A stretch of 64,000 nt of DNA, taken from Sinohyriopsis cumingii (taxonomy: Eukaryota > Mollusca > Bivalvia > Unionida > Unionidae). Below the pieces are notes generated by a model that saw only the letters and a program-made list of their open reading frames with translations, did not search any database and was not told the DNA's origin. Each line of letters opens with the position of its first letter. Position 1 is the stretch's first letter. Positions 61,585 to 64,000 of the stretch are shown here, one piece after another. The stretch covers positions 71,707,809-71,771,808 of the forward strand of contig CM068827.1 in the NCBI GenBank assembly GCA_028554795.2. The letters are read 5' to 3'. The position numbers and the translations under genes were made by a program.

Positions 61585-61904
61585 ATCACAGTTCGTTCTT
61601 CACTATCAATAAAGCGCCTACCGCTGACGATATTGATCCTGGAAATAATATTCTTCTCGAGTACGAAGATGTCATGCTTGACCACCAATACAACCCTACA
61701 GGATTATATTCGAAATGTGACACAGCACGCAGACGTACTCTATGTGACCCAACTATTCTCAACGTGCCCAAAGTGCAACATGTTGATAATATTTCGGGGG
61801 TTACGCGTATGACACTGAAAATATTTATTAAACATTGTGTGCCATTGATTATTCGTGAGACAGGCTTGCCCTCAGAATTATGTTGGGTGGAGGCAAACAT
61901 GTAG
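61585..61904 (+). pseudogene. Unrecognised protein fragment, about 106 codons
   Basis: The frame runs open from about 61585 (FFTINKAPTADDIDPGNN) through 61674 to a stop at 61902-61904. It is hydrophilic with regular charge spacing, three Cys and no low-complexity bias, so it looks like real former coding sequence. An upstream in-frame stretch (ARVQMRIRDLDNRGVF, 61375-61425) may belong to the same gene. No domain recognised. Confidence 0.4.
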
Positions 61905-62699
61905 TGGTCAGATATTACGTTTTACAGATGTAGGCAAATATGTTTAGAGGTGAAATCTGTGAGGAAGGGGGATGGTGAGTACCCCACCCCCCTTTTTACC
62001 CTATGTGCGGGTGTCCATATCGTGGGATGAGTTTCGGATTATAGTCGTGGAAGTTACACGAGCCCCATATAGTTTCCTAGCTTTTGTTTTGACCAGTGGA
62101 CCGCGCAAGTATCGCGTTGGTATGAACGACCACTGTAAATATATACGTCAAAAAAACAGAAAACTGCGGTTAAGAAGGCTCTTCTTTTCGCTAGCAATAT
62201 TATACCTGTGGGTGCTGACCGAACCTCAAAACCACCAACTAGAACTTTTCCGAGATTACATAGATGTTGGCGAAAGTGGATTGCGAACAAAGGTTTGTAC
62301 TGCTAATCAAGCTTGCGTGCGAAAAAGCATAAAATGTGGCAAAGATTATAAAACAGAAACAGCTTGGTCAACTTGGCAAGACATCCAAAAGCGCCAAGGA
62401 TATCAAGAAAGACACGAGAGAAACCGCGACGATTATTGAACGCTTGGAGAATCTCTGATAAAGACTTAGATGGAACCAGATGCGATAAGTCGTCAAAGAG
62501 GAAATTGTGTATCTTTCATAATAAGTAACACTAGAATACAAGTCAGAGTTGCCAACACCACCTAACACGCAACTGTAGAGATTAGGTGAAGAAAAATTAC
62601 AATCATAATTCTAAAAATGATGCATTCAAAAATTGGCCTACTAGGTATTTCTGGAGAAGTTTAATCGGAGCAAGGTACCTGGAGTAGAGTCAGAGAAAG

Positions 62700-63200
62700 T
62701 GCAGGATAAAATTATTTTTTAAACCATCAATGTCCGTCTGATGGACCACATTTCAAAGAATTCCTTGTTGAGGGTTTGCAGCATTTGCCCAAAGAAAGAT
62801 CCAGTGTTTATTACTTGAACGCAGAGCCGCAGCGAGTCCTTTAACATGTTGATCAGTTGGAAACACTTGTGGAATTAGTTTGTGTCAAAAAGAACCCGTC
62901 GAAAGTCATTGAAAATTATATGTCTGTTTGTCAGCGGCCTCTGACCGGCAGCATTACGGACCCAGAAACGTTTCAAGCGTTAATGTACAAACTCTTTGAA
63001 GACATTGATGATGTATATAACACTGATAATGATTTCAAAGGAGACGCTTCATGTGCTCCGCGAAATCAATGCAACAGTACATCGTTTTGTTGCAAACAAA
63101 ACCGAACATCACCGAAATGATTACAATCTCATCAATGAAACTAGAATTTCACGTTGTTTTTCTGACAAATATTATCACGGGAAAAGGTTGCACGCTCAGT
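62700..63200 (+). pseudogene. Unrecognised protein fragment, frameshifted
   Basis: A frame readable from about 62715 (CPSDGPHFKEFLVEGLQHLP) crosses one stop (62841-62843) and continues from ATG 62857 (LVELVCVKKNPSKVIENYM) to about 63040. The neighbouring frame then continues with KETLHVLREINATVHRFV and KTEHHRNDYNLINETRI up to the SINE at 63211. A one-base shift near 63035-63045 would join them. No domain is recognised. The length and balanced composition argue for a former gene of at least 160 residues. Confidence 0.45.
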
Positions 63201-63210
63201 ATCGCATTAG

Positions 63211-63498
63211 CGTCGTCGGTTATTTAAATGGTTAGAGCGTCAGCCTCGGATGCGGCAGGTCACGGGTAAGAACAACGGTTGAGTCATAATAAAGACTTAT
63301 AAAAATGGTACTAGCAGTTGCATCGCTTGGCGCTCAGCATCAAGAAGTAAGTTTTAGGACTGGGTACGACATGATGCCACATATCTGCGGAATGATACCC
63401 CAGTGTTAGACATAACTATAAACTGCCACACTGCAGACATCGTAGCGATATGACTGAAATTTTATTAAAGCTATTTTAAAAAACCAAATCACACACAC
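63211..63498 (+). mobile_element. tRNA-derived SINE, family A, copy 7
   Basis: Copy with a damaged head (ATGGTTAGAGCGTCAGCC as A box; CACGGGTAAGAACAACGG where the B box should be). It lacks about 30 bases before the central GGTACGACATGATGCC. The remaining body and a short (CA)n end are typical. It interrupts an unrecognised coding-like stretch in the right-hand island, so it came later than that sequence. Confidence 0.9.
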
Positions 63499-63600
63499 AG
63501 AGACAGGTTTATCACGGTTGGCCTGATACCCAATCCATGCCGTTTTCTCGGCGGTCGATGGCGTAACTAGGAATGATGTTAGACTTGGATTGGGCAGGAT

Positions 63601-63960
63601 AGCGTTGAATGAAAGAGCAATGGTGGAACAGTTTTGTTTTTCGCCGTGAAGTATATGCGTAGATATTCAACGATTTTACTCGATGGAACAGTGTTGTTTT
63701 TCGCCGTGAAGTATCGGTGTAGATATTCAGAGATTTTACGCGTTAGTACAAGCGAGTTTAAATAAAATAGATGTAAAGGGTTTCCGCGTATGCGACATAA
63801 AATGTTTCATGTCCTTTTGACAAATCCAGGGTAACGATTCCAGTTTCCCACGTTCGATGGATCATGGGATAAGAACATTTGGCTCCAAGCTCAGCACGCA
63901 TGAAGATCCTTCGGAAAAGTTTTAATGAGTTTGCTATCGCGAGGAAATCAAAACTGGTCA
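63601..63960 (+). repeat. Segment shared with 5007-5284, with internal 60-bp duplication
   Basis: Direct diverged copy of 5007-5284. This copy carries an extra tandem duplication of about 60 bases (63625-63684 and 63685-63739, each with GGAACAG, TTTTTCGCCGTGAAGTAT and TAGATATTCA), which the left copy lacks. The minus-strand frame 63758-63973 is a shadow. Confidence 0.7.
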
Positions 63961-64000
63961 TCGGAGAGACCACAACTGAAACCGTCGTGCTTCAGTTCTA

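Larger units (their letters stand above)
61310..64000. other. G+C- and CpG-richer island with unrecognised broken frames, continues past window
   Basis: Composition rises sharply near 61,310 and remains raised to the window end. Plus-strand coding-like stretches are 61320-61530, 61585-61904, 62230-62440 and 62700-63200, separated by stops and frame changes. A SINE sits at 63211-63498. The 63601-63960 segment repeats part of the island at 4,080-7,130. I do not recognise any of the proteins. Possibilities are a decayed integrated large DNA element or virus, or an old host gene. Confidence 0.45.

Overview
The window is animal nuclear DNA and reads almost entirely as repeat-rich intergenic sequence. 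I find no confident host gene. It is AT-rich, carries long (TA)n, (CA)n and (CT)n arrays, and contains seven copies of one tRNA-derived SINE with a (CA)n tail, several LINE remnants, two Ty3/gypsy LTR elements and a tandem pair of DNA transposons. This mix suggests a marine lophotrochozoan, most likely a mollusc. That assignment is inferred from repeat types and is not proven.

Layout. 1-4,080: microsatellites, a 38-bp minisatellite, a SINE with target-site duplication (TSD). 4,080-7,130: an island visibly richer in G+C and CpG, with broken open frames I do not recognise. 7,160-8,206 (-): LINE remnant with ORF1-like and reverse transcriptase (RT) pieces. 8,850-19,780: SINEs, tandem repeats, otherwise unremarkable AT-rich DNA. 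19,783-20,863 (-): 5'-truncated CR1/L2-type LINE. 21,460-26,860: SINEs and microsatellites. 27,173-33,964 (+): one LTR retrotransposon with two 973-bp LTRs, gag, protease, integrase, RT and RNase H in that order, interrupted by an antisense SINE. 35,597-35,925: SINE with a perfect 15-bp TSD. 40,116-45,390 (-): a second, more decayed element of the same family, which keeps a SCAN-like capsid remnant and is split by a 1,429-bp solo LTR with a perfect TSD. 49,675-50,054: another LTR fragment. 50,055-54,853: two 2.4-kb DNA transposons about 99.5% identical by eye, head to tail and end to end. 57,780-60,560 (+): decayed LINE. 61,310-64,000: a second G+C-richer island that shares a segment with the first.

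Most notable points. (1) The tandem transposon encodes a 562-residue Cys-rich protein of a widespread unnamed family. It sits exactly between inverted repeats starting CACTGG, which suggests a cut-and-paste transposase with candidate residues D263, D317 and E515. Copy 2 is intact; copy 1 is broken by one missing base. (2) The LTR elements have gypsy-type RT/RNase H but integrase upstream of RT, the order that marks the Gmr1 clade. The second copy retains a gag segment resembling the SCAN domain. (3) The two G+C-richer islands may be remnants of one large foreign element whose identity I cannot fix.

Nothing here works as an operon or pathway. The logic is of nested insertions: SINE into gag, solo LTR into integrase, and a DNA transposon pair at or in an LTR fragment.
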